Shown piece after piece: positions 49,656 to 62,413 of a DNA stretch of 64,000 nucleotides. The stretch is from Epiperipatus broadwayi (Eukaryota > Onychophora > Udeonychophora > Euonychophora > Peripatidae). Under the pieces are notes generated by a model. The model made no database searches. It had not been told where the DNA came from and saw only the letters and a list, made by a program, of their open reading frames with translations. The position numbers and the translations under genes were made by a program. Within the stretch, counting starts at the first letter, position 1; each line of letters begins with the position of its first letter. Location: positions 15,185,490 through 15,249,489 of the forward strand of contig JAQFVV010012400.1 of the NCBI GenBank assembly GCA_028023455.1, in the 5' to 3' direction.

Positions 49656-49965
49656 ATCATTCACTTCAAAAGCCAACTTCCCTTTTTTTCACTTCAAAGG
49701 ATGTCTTCATGAGACTGATGGCTTCAGATTCAAAATATTTATCATCAAAGTTTCTTTTAAACTTCTTTTCAATTCACTTTTTTCATAAAAGATAACCTCT
49801 CCATTGTCAAATATTTTATGACCTGTATTTAGTTCATATACAAAGCTAAGTTATGATATTTATTTTTAACTCTACTCTTATGAACTCTATTCCTTTAATT
49901 AAAACTTAATCTACTTTGGTCTATATAAATTTGATGACAATTGCAATGATTCTTCTAAATTACAC
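49656..49965 (-). pseudogene. Penelope-like element, GIY-YIG endonuclease C-terminus (copy a)
   Basis: On the minus strand NCHQIYIDQSRLSFN (49950-49895) matches the Penelope-type GIY-YIG core C...YIG(E/Q)(T/S), with the usual glycine changed to aspartate. It is followed by an RVHKSRV-like helix (conserved R..H) and, after a frameshift, LNTGHKIFDNGEVIFYEKSE and then LKRSLKETLMI (49850-49745). This corresponds to the GH.I......I..E......R..KE..I tail of the domain. Penelope-like elements pair such a nuclease with a telomerase-like reverse transcriptase; no reverse transcriptase is visible here. Broken by a stop and a frameshift. Confidence 0.75.
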
Positions 49966-50066
49966 TAGGAATAGATTTGCAATCAATTAACTGTTTTGAA
50001 CCATTTAATAATGAATTTAAATTCAGGTCTTTCTTCTAAGCCACTTTCATACCACTTAATAAAAAA

Positions 50067-50158
50067 ACTAATCTTTTAAATCAATTTATTAATTGATGAC
50101 AAAGAAATAAACTTGCCATATAAGTCATCAATTAGTAAATTGATTTATAAGAATAGTT
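50067..50158. repeat. Small hairpin between Penelope copies
   Basis: 50067-50100 and 50127-50158 are reverse complements with about four differences (shared aaatcaattta and aattgatgac), around a 26-bp loop. It abuts the left arm of the larger inverted repeat. Confidence 0.7.
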
Positions 50159-50199
50159 TTTTCACTGCTACAAGGAGATTTCTCAAGTGTAAAGAACTA

Positions 50200-50580
50200 C
50201 AAAATAACAATATATTTAAATTAAACATTACCCACAATTCCACTTACTCTCCCATCCAACCTTAATATTAAAGAACTTTTAAATAAGTTAACTGCTTCAT
50301 AGTTATAAATTTTTAATAATAAAGATTCTTTAATTCTTTTTATTTCATTACTCTCAAAGAACATCACATGATCACTAAGACAACTTTAGCTTCATCAAAA
50401 TTAAGAATGTGGCCTATAACTTTTACATGGATATATAAGGCAGAACTAAGATGTTTATTTCTAACCTACTTTTATGTACTTCTATTTTTTTATTTAAACT
50501 GAAACTACTCTGATCTATATATACCTTCTTACAAAAACAAGGGATAGTATACCCTATTCCTGGAGTAGTGTATATTATTC
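50200..50580 (-). pseudogene. Penelope-like GIY-YIG domain, left arm (copy b)
   Basis: Read leftward from the centre, the minus strand gives PGIGYTIPCFC and KKVYIDQSSFSLN (50565-50490). The domain opens with the GIY-like GIGY, a cysteine pair C-F-C, and the YIG-position YIDQS, where the usual glycine-glutamate is aspartate-glutamine. EVHKSRLEINILVL follows, with the R/H helix. Then a stop, and INFDEAK-like and KRIKKP-like pieces near 50400-50320. The nuclease fold is recognisable but the active site is altered and the frame is broken. Confidence 0.72.
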
Positions 50581-50880
50581 CTTGTTTTTTGTATGAAGGT
50601 ATATATAGGTGAGAGTAATTTTAGTTTAAATAAAAGAATAAAGGTACATAAAAGTAGGTTAGAAATAAATATCTTAGTTCTGCCTTCTATATCCATATAC
50701 AGGCCCCATTATTAATTTTGATGAAACTAAGGTTGTCTTCTTTGAGAGTAATGAAATAAAAAGAATTAAAAAACCTCTATTACTAAAAGTTTATCATTCT
50801 GAAGGAGTTAACTTATTTAAAAGTCCTTTTAATTTTAAGGGTAGACGAGAGATAAGTGGAATTGTGGGTAACATTTAGTT
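50550..50880 (+). pseudogene. Penelope-like GIY-YIG domain, right arm (copy c)
   Basis: Reading rightward from the same centre gives PGVVYIIPCF (50555-50587), one frameshift, then MKVYIGESNFSLNKRIKVHK (50593-50652) with an intact YIGES, the conserved arginine, and lysine/histidine positions. After another shift come FDETKVVFFESNEIKRIKKP and LLLKVYH (50717-50795), the INFD..K....E...+++IKE tail of Penelope nucleases. It is the mirror of the left arm. Frameshifts make it inactive. Confidence 0.78.
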
Positions 50881-50940
50881 TAAATATGTTATTTTGTAGT
50901 TTACATTTGAGAAGTCTGCTTATAGCAGTGAAACCATTGG

Positions 50941-51698
50941 TAGTGTTTTATATTTTATTTTCTTGGCTAGTCTGTTAGAGTTGTGAATTTGGTGTAATTT
51001 AAAAAAACAACAACATATATTTACAAATAATACATAGTATGAGGCCTTATTTTAGATTATATTTATCTGCACAAACAAATACATCCGTGTATTCAGATAT
51101 TATACTTAACAATTGGAGTATGATTCTACCATCTTTATCTCATATCTTACATAGAAATACAATTTTTTTTCATTCTAATAGTATCATTTATTACATAACA
51201 TACATATAAAAATGTTATAGCTAAATAAAACCAAAATATTTTGGTTTTTGATTGTCAAAAAACTTTCAAAATGATCCTAAACATTTATTTACTGATCATT
51301 ACAAAAATAAATTTATATTAACATTTCTTGCAAGTTTTATTTTTTTAAAATTAATGTATTTTATGCAAATTTATGCAAATTATATATATAAGTACACAAA
51401 GAAATCATAATAATAAAGTAAAATGCTCGTTAAAGTTTATGATATACTGTATTTAGTTACAAAGATAAATAGCTACCATTTACTTGTAGTACAACTCTAT
51501 TACCTAATAACCTAACCTATCATCAGGCAGAAAAATTAACTATGCATAAAAAATACTGTCCTTATTATTAAAAGGGAGGTGGGATCCACATCTTAAAAAA
51601 AAATAAACATATTTTGAATAAAAATAATAAATGCTATTAGTTCTTAAAACAAACTAAAGGATACTAGTGAAGATGAGAAAATTTGAATTTGCATGATA
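50941..51698. other. A+T-rich non-coding stretch, no gene seen
   Basis: Nothing supported. Confidence 0.5.
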
Positions 51699-51706
51699 TT
51701 TTTAAT
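51699..51706. repeat. Target-site duplication (left), 8 bp
   Basis: TTTTTAAT here and at 53250-53257, directly outside the inverted ends. Confidence 0.85.
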
Positions 51707-53249
51707 GGTACTATTCTATTTTGTGTCATCCACTTGATGGCATTATTTATATGCAAAAACACATAAATATGCCATTTATGCAGCCGCCAGCCTTATTTCT
51801 ATGAAAAAGCACAGAAAGAGGCTGTTTATGCTATGCCATTCTGGTGGTCGACCTGCTGCTTCATGCTACACACTTTATCCCAATGCTGAAAGTTCAAAGT
51901 TTGCTACAGTATTGTCTGAGAATGTCTGGACTTCAGCCTGCCACAACTCTTCAAATATGCATGTCAAAGTAATTAGTTTACAAGTCATCTGATCTATTAT
52001 TACCAACTAACAATTGTAAATCCATTGTCATGCTTCCCTACTAAACATGGAATTTTCAAAAAATTTGGAAAGGGTACATCCAAGCAAGAATTTGACCAAC
52101 TCACGTTTGTGCGAGAGCACGTCCGTGACAAATAAAATGGCCGACTGCAAAACCAAGCTGTTCAAATTGTGCCAACAGTCATCCACAGAAGCTAGTATGG
52201 TGGTATTTTTACAGGACAATAACATACTCCTACATGCCAAGAGATCTGTGTGCAGTGAAACTGGAAATGTCCAAAACCATCTTGCAGTTCAGATACAAGT
52301 CCCGTTCCTGTCAGCAAAAGTGTTCTCTTTGAAAGAGCTGCTTCGACGGCTCCCAGAATCTCATTAGTTTTGAAAGCCTTAGTGTAAGCCAGGTTCGGGA
52401 ATGAAGCATGCTTTGATAGCTTATGTCTATTTCTTTAGTTTGCCCATTTAAGAGGAGTTGACTCCAGGCATCTCCAATATTTAAGGATTGGCTGATGAAG
52501 TATTTCGGAAAGCAATACAAAAATGTACACACATGATACCAAGTACTACACAGTATTGCAGATACAATCAAACAACCTTATTAACATTAATATATAGGTA
52601 TACCATCCCATATGTTACTGTGCTACAAAAAAAAGAAACAATTCATTATGAAATAAATAAAAAACCCTTTTTCCTTAAAGACATTTAATTAATTTAGATG
52701 CAGATATTATAACAGCATTTTATTCTTAGCATGAGTAATTATTAATAGCTATCATTGTTTAACTATTTATGCACATAGATCTGATTCTTATTGAATATCT
52801 AAATCTATGAAAAAGATCGCACAGTACCTCTCTATTCCAAAGATTAAAATAGCAGACATGTATATAACTATTGGCCTTCCAATGCATAATTAATTAATAT
52901 ATATATATCTGGTTTGATGAAGTATACATATGTAATAAATATAACTTGTCTAATTTACTTACAAATGAGTTTCGCCTTACATAGCAGTGAGAGTAAAATT
53001 TCAAGAAAAAATTGTTTGAACTTATTTTAATTTCTATCATCCAACTTCTCAATTATATATATATTCCATATCATCCACTAAATAACAAATCAACAAACTT
53101 GTTGATTTTGTAGATATGCTAATATACATTAATATATAAAGATATTCAAAATTAATTTTTATGCCAGTGGCCCGGTAATGTTATATTTCTGTGTTTTCAT
53201 ATAGCATCAATGCCATCAAGCGGCTGACATGAGCTAATAGAATAGTACC
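51707..53249. mobile_element. Non-autonomous hAT-like transposon, copy 3 (best preserved)
   Basis: The left end ggtactattctatt and the complement of the right end ggtactattctatt are identical over 14 bp, and similarity goes on inward (gtcatccacttgatggcat against gtcagccgcttgatggcat). The exact 8-bp duplication TTTTTAAT flanks it (51699-51706, 53250-53257). It is collinear with 2110-3606 through almost its whole length and differs from it by many substitutions, so the two are old sisters. Both contain the open frame around KMADCKT(E/K)LFKLCQ (52047-52367 here), and its antisense frame. I recognise no transposase in it, so I call it non-autonomous. Confidence 0.88.
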
Positions 53250-53257
53250 TTTTTAAT
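53250..53257. repeat. Target-site duplication (right), 8 bp
   Basis: TTTTTAAT, identical to 51699-51706. Confidence 0.85.
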
Positions 53258-56200
53258 TCTTGTATATAGAATCAATTTAAAATAAATTTATTTCTTTGAG
53301 GATAACTTTTCTGCCTGAAGGTAAGTACAACAACTATTCAATAGAAATGAAGCAATAATACTTGCTCATCATCAGTATAGTTTGCTATAGTTGGCCACTC
53401 TTAAAATTTATTTGAATAGGACAATTTTGACCATCATAAACTTTAATAGGATCTTACATAATCCTCTTATATAATATTTTTAAAGATAATAGGGTAATAT
53501 GTATGTTATCATAATAAAAATTTTACTGCAAAATTACACATGCCATAAAACTTAGTATCTTGGATACTAAAAAAATGCTAATTTAGATTTAAATTCTGGG
53601 ATGAGAAAAGAATAAGAATGACATTGACAGATTACGTAATCTATATATATGTAACGTGATATCAGGAACTGTTTGTTGCTTTACAATAACCATCTACTAT
53701 TAATTATGAATAAATTTTTTTAGTGCTTACTTTTTTAAATAAGACATTCTATATTTTAAAAACTTACTATCTGAAATATCTTAATATATACATATGTAGT
53801 TTAAGGAAAGATTAATTTTTAGCTGAGGAAAGTGGAAATTTTTAAACTGAATGGAACTGTTCTCATTTTGATGCTCAAATATGTCATGACCTCCTGAGCA
53901 ACCGAGAATACAATTATTTAGCCCCCCCCCCTCCAAAAAAAAAAAGAAGAGGTAACATTATTTCGTAGATAATTGAATTTGCCTTGAAACAATTCGAGAG
54001 AAAAAAAACAGTGGTTAATTCAAATATTAATGAGAATGATCCAGTTTATTCATAAATATCCTTTGCCTTATGATAAATAAGTAGGACCAATTTTTAATTT
54101 AACACTTAAATTAGCATATTAAAATCACAGTAGATGATATATGGATGCACTAATTACAAAGAAAATTTACATATTTACCCCCGACACACACTGGAAAATA
54201 CCTGCCATTATATATTTATTAAAATTGTAATGAGGAAGGAAATCCAGCTCCGCTTTCTCTTCTGATCTTATTCTCTATATATATATATAAAAAAACGAAT
54301 GATGATTCACTGACCTGCAAGAATAGTCCAGTACTGTATTTTGTTTTTTCTTTCAATGAGAATATATTTTACTTACACGGGAAATAAAATTGTTTAATTA
54401 AACAAACAAAAAAAACTCTTGAAGATTGGCAAAGTTTCAAACATTTTTAAGGGGGGAAAGGTGTGTTGGGAGGGGGGGGGGGACATTCAAGATTTTACAA
54501 TAAATGAATAATATGGATTTCAATATTATTAATAGTTTTCCAAGAAAGAAAAAAAAGAATTTAAAAGTACAGAAATTAAAGAATAATATTTATCCTCAAC
54601 AAAGAGATTTTCTATAAATTTTAAAATTAATTAAATGATTTTAGAATGACGTTTTAATATTACGAGTCGTATATCAAAAATTTGTATATATTTTATTGAC
54701 AAAGTTGAAATGCTTTTATATACACATATTAATCAATATTCAAACATGAGCAGCTAGCTGCAAGGCTTCCATTACATTTCCAATATGTTATTGGATTATC
54801 TTTTCTAAAAATAATATCCACCAAACTTTTTTTAAACATTTCACGTCATCTTAAATTAGGTCATTCCCAAGATTCTTACAAATCCACGATATTCTAAGCA
54901 AATTTTAAACCAGTGATGGGCTCAAATAAGAGTTCTAGATTAATTCCTAATTGGGGGAGAAGGCTCAATCTAGTGCTTGAATAACACTTGACCTTCAGAC
55001 GAGTGACCCCAGATAAATAAATTTATTCGTATTCAATCAATAAATTAATATTAATACCAAAATTGTCTTCAGATTCTTTATTTTTACATTAACATTATTA
55101 AAAGGTCAGTTTTGGTTTGAATACATTTACTTTTCTTTCCACCGTGCTTATTTATAATTTAACTTTATAATATTTGCATTCACTATCAAAAAGCTTATGT
55201 AAACTATTAAAGCAAAGATTAAGAGTTCCAATTTCTTTATATATTGTATTCAATAAACCAAATACATTCCCAATCATTTTTATTCTTCTATTTGTTACCT
55301 CCATAGTATTAATTTTAACATACATCGAATAACATAAATCAAGATAACTGTTTTTATAATTCCATTTGTGGAATATTTACAATGAAAAAATATTGGTCAA
55401 ACATTGTCTTGGTCTTAAAATACATATATACAAAATGCAATTTATCAGGCATTCCTTCAAAAATCCTTATAGGATTATATATAAAAATATTTAAATGAGT
55501 CTTCAACTGAATTATATAAATTACAAAAAAGATAAACTAATAGGATACTGGTAGATTAATAACCCAATATTAAAAATTGTGATATTAAAGTCTTTGGTTA
55601 TGTGAATAGATATTCAGAAAAGATGATAAGCACCTTATGCAATGGTTCTTTAATCTAGTGGCTGAAATGATCAGACGATGCAAATAATATGGCTACAGTA
55701 ATCACTATTAGAATCATACTAAGAAGCATATCAGAGAAAATGAACTATATTAATGTAAGGACCTGATGATACTTTAGGATCATACTGAAAACTTCATGAG
55801 TTTTCACTCTTTTCTACATGCAAAAAATAATGATTCAAAATGCTTAGAATAAATTTTTTATACAAAATCTAAAAACATGATTATTTTCCCAATTGCCTCA
55901 ATTTAAAATTTCCTCTTACAGCAATAAAAAATGATTTTGAAAAATCTGATACCATGAGATAATAATCTTTAAATGTAAATATTTTTTCTGAACTTTATAA
56001 AGGATGCAGCAAATTCATACACTTTAAACTTGTCTACAATTTATCTGATAGCTCGCTACCATGCTCTAAATATTCTATGGTTTGAAAAAAAAATATTAAG
56101 AAAAAAATAAAAAATTCAGAAATTTTGTCAATCACATCTTATTTCATGCAAGGCACATTCAATCAATCCATATGAAAGTTACTTTACATTCACCATATCA

Positions 56201-59200
56201 TAGGGTAACAATTTTTTTTTTTAAGATATCCAAAGTGTGAAGTAAATGATACAGACTAGGAATTGTAATAGTGAACAAAATTTTAATACTGATATTATGG
56301 TATTATAAAATTCAAAAACTGTAGAACCAGTTTTAAAACCAGTTTCACCAAAAAAAAAGGGGGTATTAACTGAATATTTTTAAATAAAGAATATATTTTT
56401 GTTTCAAAATTTTTAATAAAATATATTCATTACATTAACAAAAAAAAAAGATATAAAAAAATACATAATGCTAATTTATTTACAATAATATACAAATAGT
56501 ACGTAAATACAATATTATTTTAAAAATTGTAATAATTTACCTCATACATATAATATGAAAAAACAAAGTGTCATATTGCAAAAAAAAAAAAAAAGATACA
56601 TAAAAAGAATATATTTTGTGAATATTTTCTTACACTATTTTTTTAAAAGGGAACAAAAGATATATATTTTAATAATTGCAAATACTTGCAAGTACTTCTG
56701 TCAAATTTTTGTAATAATCAGATTTAAAAGATGTTCTTTTTTTCTATATTTTCTTTTGCCTTTGTCCGACAGTTTAGTGTATTAGAAGTTTCAGAATGAT
56801 TTTTTTTCTTCAAATCAATATTATATACTGCTTTTAAATGCATATGCAAACCAGAACATAGAACCATAAATACATTTTATTTCTTAGAGTTATCAATTAG
56901 GAAGTAATACCGTAGTGAAGTTACTGAACTTACATAACTATCCTTTTTGTGTTCTTTAAATTTAATTTCTTTATTTATTATACCCTAAGAAATTAATATT
57001 TTACTTAATAAATCAATATAAATTTAAAAAAGAAGTATCTTCTGAGACTTGTTATTGAAATAAAATGCGGAGATTCCTGCCAGTTGCCAGGGAAGTACCA
57101 GTGTGTTCCTTATGTGTTTGTTACACTTTTGTCAAATCTACTTATTATTTTTAAAACTTTTATTTACTTAGAATTTAAAATTTAAATAATTTCAATCCCA
57201 ATATTTAAAAATATATATATTTGTTATTAAAAAAAATTAACATAAATTTTCCAATTTTATATTAAAATTTCAATGCCTTGATTTTTTGATTAGCATCATA
57301 ATGGATGGATTAACTAAAACATAAAAATATATATTTTAATTAATATAGATAAAACGTTTACCAAAATACCAGTATTTTTCATAAATATTGAAGAAAAATG
57401 TCCCAGATCCCAGTATTACAATCCCTAATACAGACAATTTTATGTGATTTTAAAAAAAAAATAGTAATAAAAAAAAATTATATATTGAACACTCTGCCAT
57501 ATGCATTCATTCAACTTATTACTATATTATACATATAATTACAGTATTCTATGTTTGGCCTAAATGATTTTATAGATACTTTAATGTGAATATTTTCAAA
57601 TTAAATTTAATTATAATTAAGTACAGATAAGTTTAAAATCTGTATATGTTTTATAATGGCCAAAGATTCTTACCAAATATCTATATAAAAGCTTTGTTCA
57701 AACTAAATGGCAGTAAATTTGTAGGAAGGATTGAGTATCAATTTAAGCATTTTCAATTTTTTCCAGTTTTTAAAACTGATGCATATATATGCAATCAAAA
57801 AAGTCTAAATACAATGGAAACTTGTCCATATTTGTTGCATCTAAAATGTCTATTACATGTGTGAAACGATTATTATGCAGAAATTACTTTGTACACAATT
57901 CTTTATTTTATTTTTTTATGTTTTAAATACTTGATGGCAAAGTTAAAATGTTTCTTTACATAATGTGTAAAAAAAAAAAAAAAATCAAATAACAAAACAA
58001 ATATACATAAAATGATGCAAAAGTATATTTTGTAGCAATGATTTTTATCCTGCTAGTAAATATAACATTTAGAAATATGCTAATATCACAATATTGAATC
58101 TAGAAATCCAATTTATATTAACTTTCAAAATCTTTAAAAAAATCCTCTCTTTATGCACCTGAATTCAATGCATTATATATTTTTATTCATCTAGACTTGA
58201 CTTATGTATAGTTTTTATCGGAATTACAAATTCAACTGTACAAGATTTAGAAAAAAAAACAATACAAAAATATAAAAAGGTTGTAAAAAAATAAAAAATC
58301 ATATATTAAATTGAAGGCTATTTTTGAATGCAAACATAATTTACATGGCTATGTGGCCAAATATAATTACAGACTAAAGTAGCAGTGATTTATTTTTATG
58401 GTAAAATGTTTATATTTACCCATACTGTATGTTATAAACAAATCAATACAGATGCATTATTATTAATTTGATACTTTGGTTCATTAACATAGATAAAGTA
58501 TGATTATACAATATATATACTAAAATTTTTATATATTTTTTAATATTTGTTTAAATATTCAGTGGCATATATCTGTTTTAAAAATGTGGTGCTTTTAATA
58601 AAAGGGTATGCTGTTAAATATTTAAATAAATATCAAATGTAATTAATATATACTAATTTTACTATACATTGTGCAATCATACATTCTGTATATTTATTTA
58701 ATCAATCATGAAACAGAAATTTATTAAGTAGTTACTATCCTTTTTAATTCACCAAATCTACTTTTAAAAACTACTGCAAATTTCATGTTGGCTGTTGTAA
58801 TAATTAGTTTATCCATCACCTAATTGATTCTATCTATCTATGGACAAGTTTTTGGTTTTATAATATAGAAAATTAATGATTTTTTTTGCCAAAAGACAAA
58901 ATAGAGATGGTGATACAAGTTAATTAAACTCTATTAACTTTGAAGATATTTAAATGTGTTTTTATATTATTTTGCAATGTGTGAGGGTGTGTATATATAT
59001 ATATATATATCAAATTATTCACTGTACTGTGCTTTTTAATGTGTGTATGCAATATTAAATGAAAAAAAAAAAAGTTTTTTAATTACAACACAACTTTTGT
59101 TAAATTAATGAATTTTTGTCAGTTTTGAATCTTTGAAGACCTTGAAATTTTGTCTGAATTGCCAAACCATATGAAATATTATTTTCAGTCTATCCACATG

Positions 59201-59394
59201 ATAAAGTTACATAAAACTTATCAATAAATGAAAAAATAACTAATTGATTTTGAGCTTTTACTTGCAAGAATATATTAAATGAAGAAAATAATATAATTTT
59301 CAATAAAAATATGTATTAAATTTTTTAAAAAAGGTAAAATGTAGCCACATATAAGTTTAAAACATTCTGAAAAATATTGCTTTCAACTGAAAAC
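53258..59394. other. Long A+T-rich non-coding stretch, no gene seen
   Basis: There is no frame with family motifs and no RNA gene. It contains G and C homopolymers at about 53922-53931 and 54470-54481, many A runs, and an (AT)n run near 58991-59010. The short frames at 56555 and 57646 look like chance. Confidence 0.5.
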
Positions 59395-60110
59395 AGAAAT
59401 AGCAAATCAAATATAGGTTTGAGATCAAAAACAAATCAATAAAAAAATGAAATTCCAAAAATAAAACTATTCACATTAGCAAACCTACCAAATAAAAGCA
59501 GGCACAAAATGTGTGCTAAGTAAAATAACGCAAGAGAGATTTTGTGTACAAAATGTGTATTAAATATTTAAAAAAATCAACATATAGTTCACAGTGATGA
59601 ATATTTTAGTGAGTGCAGTACATAACAAATCAAAGCCATAAGAAATAAAATTCCAAAAATAAAACTATTTCAGGCAGTAGAGGCATATGAAATAAAAATA
59701 AGTATAATATGTACGTTAAATAAAATAAAGAAAAAAATAGAATCACACAAAAAGTGTATTTAATAACATAAAGCAAAATTTCAACCATTGTAATAAGTAG
59801 TTTAAGTGCAAACAAGACATAAATCAAATGCAAATGTGAAGCCAAATTAAAAAATAAAACTATTTATAGCAGCAAGCCTACTAAATAAAAATAAACACAA
59901 AATGTGAAGCTAAATAAAATAAAGCAAAATACAGACCACACACAAAATGTGCATTAAATTTTAAAAAGCAAAACAGTTCAGGGTGATAAGAATTTTAAAT
60001 AAATGTATACACAGTGAATCAAATGAAAATGTGAATACAAATGCAAATCCATAAAAAGTGAAATTCTAGAAAGAAAAAAACAGTTCATAGTAGCAAGTCT
60101 ATTAATGAAG
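59395..60110. repeat. Degenerate tandem array, ~200-bp unit, about 3.5 copies
   Basis: The marker aaattccaaaaataaaacta, or a variant, followed by (g/c)agca(a/g)(g/a)c(c/t)ta recurs near 59448, 59647, 59850 and 60062, giving spacings near 199, 203 and 212 bp. Between markers each unit has a cacaaaatgtg(t)(g/a) phrase, gcaaaa(t/c), and a tcacagtgatgaat / tcagggtgataag phrase. The units are A+T-rich and non-coding: a small, old satellite. Confidence 0.75.
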
Positions 60111-61519
60111 TCATTGTTGAAATTGGAATTTGTCACTGTAAAACTAGAATAAATTCTCTTCTCATGCATTGCAGATTTACATTGCACATTTTGTCATTCA
60201 TGTATTTTTTGTTCAATAATTGGCATTCTTTTAGTATTTGAATTATTTGTATTGCAAATATATATTATTCCTTGATTTTATTTAATATGTACTTTAATAC
60301 ATTCAATAATAAATATAACATTTTATTTGTTATTAATTAGTTATTTTTTCAATCATCAATCAAGCAGACAGATAATACATTATATTAATACACATTATTC
60401 TAAATAAGCACTCCAATTACTTTATCAAATAAATTTTGAAATTTTTCTACAGTGAGAAAAATTTCATTTCTCCCTCAGTACTTGAGTTATCTAATTAAAA
60501 AAAAAAGTGTTAGTCTCTAAATTATAAGTATATTGATTAATATGCTGGCTAGGTCACAAGCTTCAAATATGTGTGCATAAAATAATGTTTAATAAGTTTG
60601 ATTTACATAGTTGCTACCAAAATGAAGATGAATGAATTAAGAGATCAATAAACTAATTCTAAATTATATTAAACCATTATATAAAAGAAAGTACTAGCAG
60701 ATGAAGATAGATCACTCTAATTTTAATAAATCATTTCTGATTTGGACCTAACACTTCTTTATGCTTGGATATAATGTTTTAACATCTATTTTCTGTGATT
60801 ACTGTGTTTCATCTTACTAGTACTATGAAGATACTTTATTCAGTTTTAAGGCAGTTATTTAGTAATATTCAAGATTCAATCTGAAGCAACTATCCTTCAT
60901 CACTTATGTCAATGTGTTTACCGATTATTGCTACACCTTTTTCTTTTTTCTAAATTCTGAAATGACTTCAATTGAACATTCATTACAATATATTCTGTTT
61001 ATAATATTATCTTTTTTGATTTGCTTATTTAATTAAATCTTTTCCTTTAATCTTACCAAAAAATCAATTTTTTTTAAAGAAATATTGTTCAACAAATCCA
61101 GTTACTCATCCAGTACTAGTCAATAAATCAGGATGTAAGTTTACTGGAGAGTAAAAGAAAGCTCTAAATTGCCATAATTGAATCAAATGAGTGTCAGTAA
61201 GTTGACTATAAAAAACACAGCTTCTATCTTGAGAATGTGATAATTGTTAATTCAGAATGTCTTTTAATCTAAACAAAAATTCTGAATTTCTATGACCAAA
61301 TATTTATTATTTTGTCATGAATTATTTAAACTTACATAAATTAATACAACACATTTTAAAGCAATATTAAAAAAATTATGTAGTACAGTAAATAACTTAA
61401 CACTGTAATTAATATGTTCCTTTTTCCTAAAATAACTTTTAAAATATATATATATTCTTTCAAATATTAAAAAACTAATTGAAATTTTATCTCAAAAAAA
61501 AAAAAGATAAAAAAAACAA
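60111..61519. other. A+T-rich non-coding stretch, no gene seen
   Basis: Nothing supported. Confidence 0.5.
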
Positions 61520-61831
61520 CAACTTAAATGCCCCCATAATAACTGTCACACAGCCTACTATGGAGAAACTAAGGCTAATATTGCCACTAGAGTGGCACAG
61601 CACTGATATCTATACAACAGAACTAAAAGTAAGACAGAAGTGGGCTCAATATTTGCTGGGCACAAAAGGACTGCTGGCCATGCCTTCCAACTAACAACTG
61701 CCAAGATGATCTGCACTGAAAGAAATGATGCTAAAAGCAAGATCAAAGAAGCCTGCTATATATCAAGTGACCCCACAGAAATGAACAGAAAAGAAGCTTA
61801 CTTCTGCATTTCCAAAAAATGGACATTATAG
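61520..61831 (+). pseudogene. Penelope-like element, GIY-YIG endonuclease domain (copy d)
   Basis: In one + strand frame with a single internal stop (61601-61603), 61529-61600 reads KCPHNNCHTAYYGETKA and then NIATRVAQH. This is the Penelope-type nuclease core, C....C...Y.GET, followed by the catalytic-helix arginine and the histidine. From 61640 the frame (63 codons) continues GSIFAGHKRTAGHAFQLTTA, then KMICTERNDAKSKIKEACYI and DPTEMNRKE (to about 61800), matching the family's GH....I..E......KIKEA.YI......MNR tail. It ends at the stop at 61829-61831. Its base composition is clearly less A+T-rich than the surroundings, suggesting a younger insertion than copies a-c. The reverse transcriptase is not visible upstream. 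Confidence 0.85.
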
Positions 61832-62413
61832 TCAATTCGCATAAATTTACATAAGGCTTTATTACAAGCATGTATCAATTGGTAATGAGCTATGATTATG
61901 GGAACTTAAACTTCCTGAAAGCGATCAGATGATTAATTAAGATTATTAATTACTACACTATATAGCTTCATTACATGTGCATAAAGCACAATTATAGAGT
62001 TAAAAGATTAGTAGTAGTAGTATAATGATGATGATAAATTATTAAAATATATTATTTATTTTTTTAAATTATTAAGCTACTGTACAAATGAACATACAAG
62101 ATATAGTAAAGTTAAATTGTTATCATTTATTTAAAATACATTTTACTTTCCGGGAACCTATGATGTTTTAAAGGAGATGTATAATTCGAAGTATGAATAT
62201 AGTGCTTAATTATAACATGACTTCTCAAACTGGAAAATTGTTTATTTGATAAGTTGAGAAATAGTGTCAACCTATAAAATGCAATTTAGAATACTGATGC
62301 AAAAGATGCACATGTAGCATTATTTTATTCTTCATCAAACATTCAGAAATTCTGTTTCTTCAATTTTATTATGAGGATTATCAAGTAACTATTTTGTAAA
62401 ATAGTTTATTCAA
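61832..62413. other. A+T-rich non-coding stretch, no gene seen
   Basis: A short run of TAG/TGA-type triplets (62010-62035, gtagtagtagtataatgatg) could be the simple-repeat tail of a retroelement. Nothing else. Confidence 0.45.

Larger units (their letters stand above)
50160..50940. repeat. Head-to-head inverted repeat made of two Penelope GIY-YIG ends
   Basis: The left arm (50160-50550) and right arm (50570-50940) are reverse complements at most positions, with numerous substitutions. The centre (about 50545-50580) is itself palindromic and encodes the start of the nuclease domain outward in both directions. See the two coding entries. Inverted and tandem dimers are well known for Penelope-like elements. 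Confidence 0.8.

Noticed and set aside
53258-59394. Possible mitochondrial insertion, suggested by the high A+T content
   Set aside because: No frames resembling mitochondrial proteins or rRNA; composition alone is not evidence.
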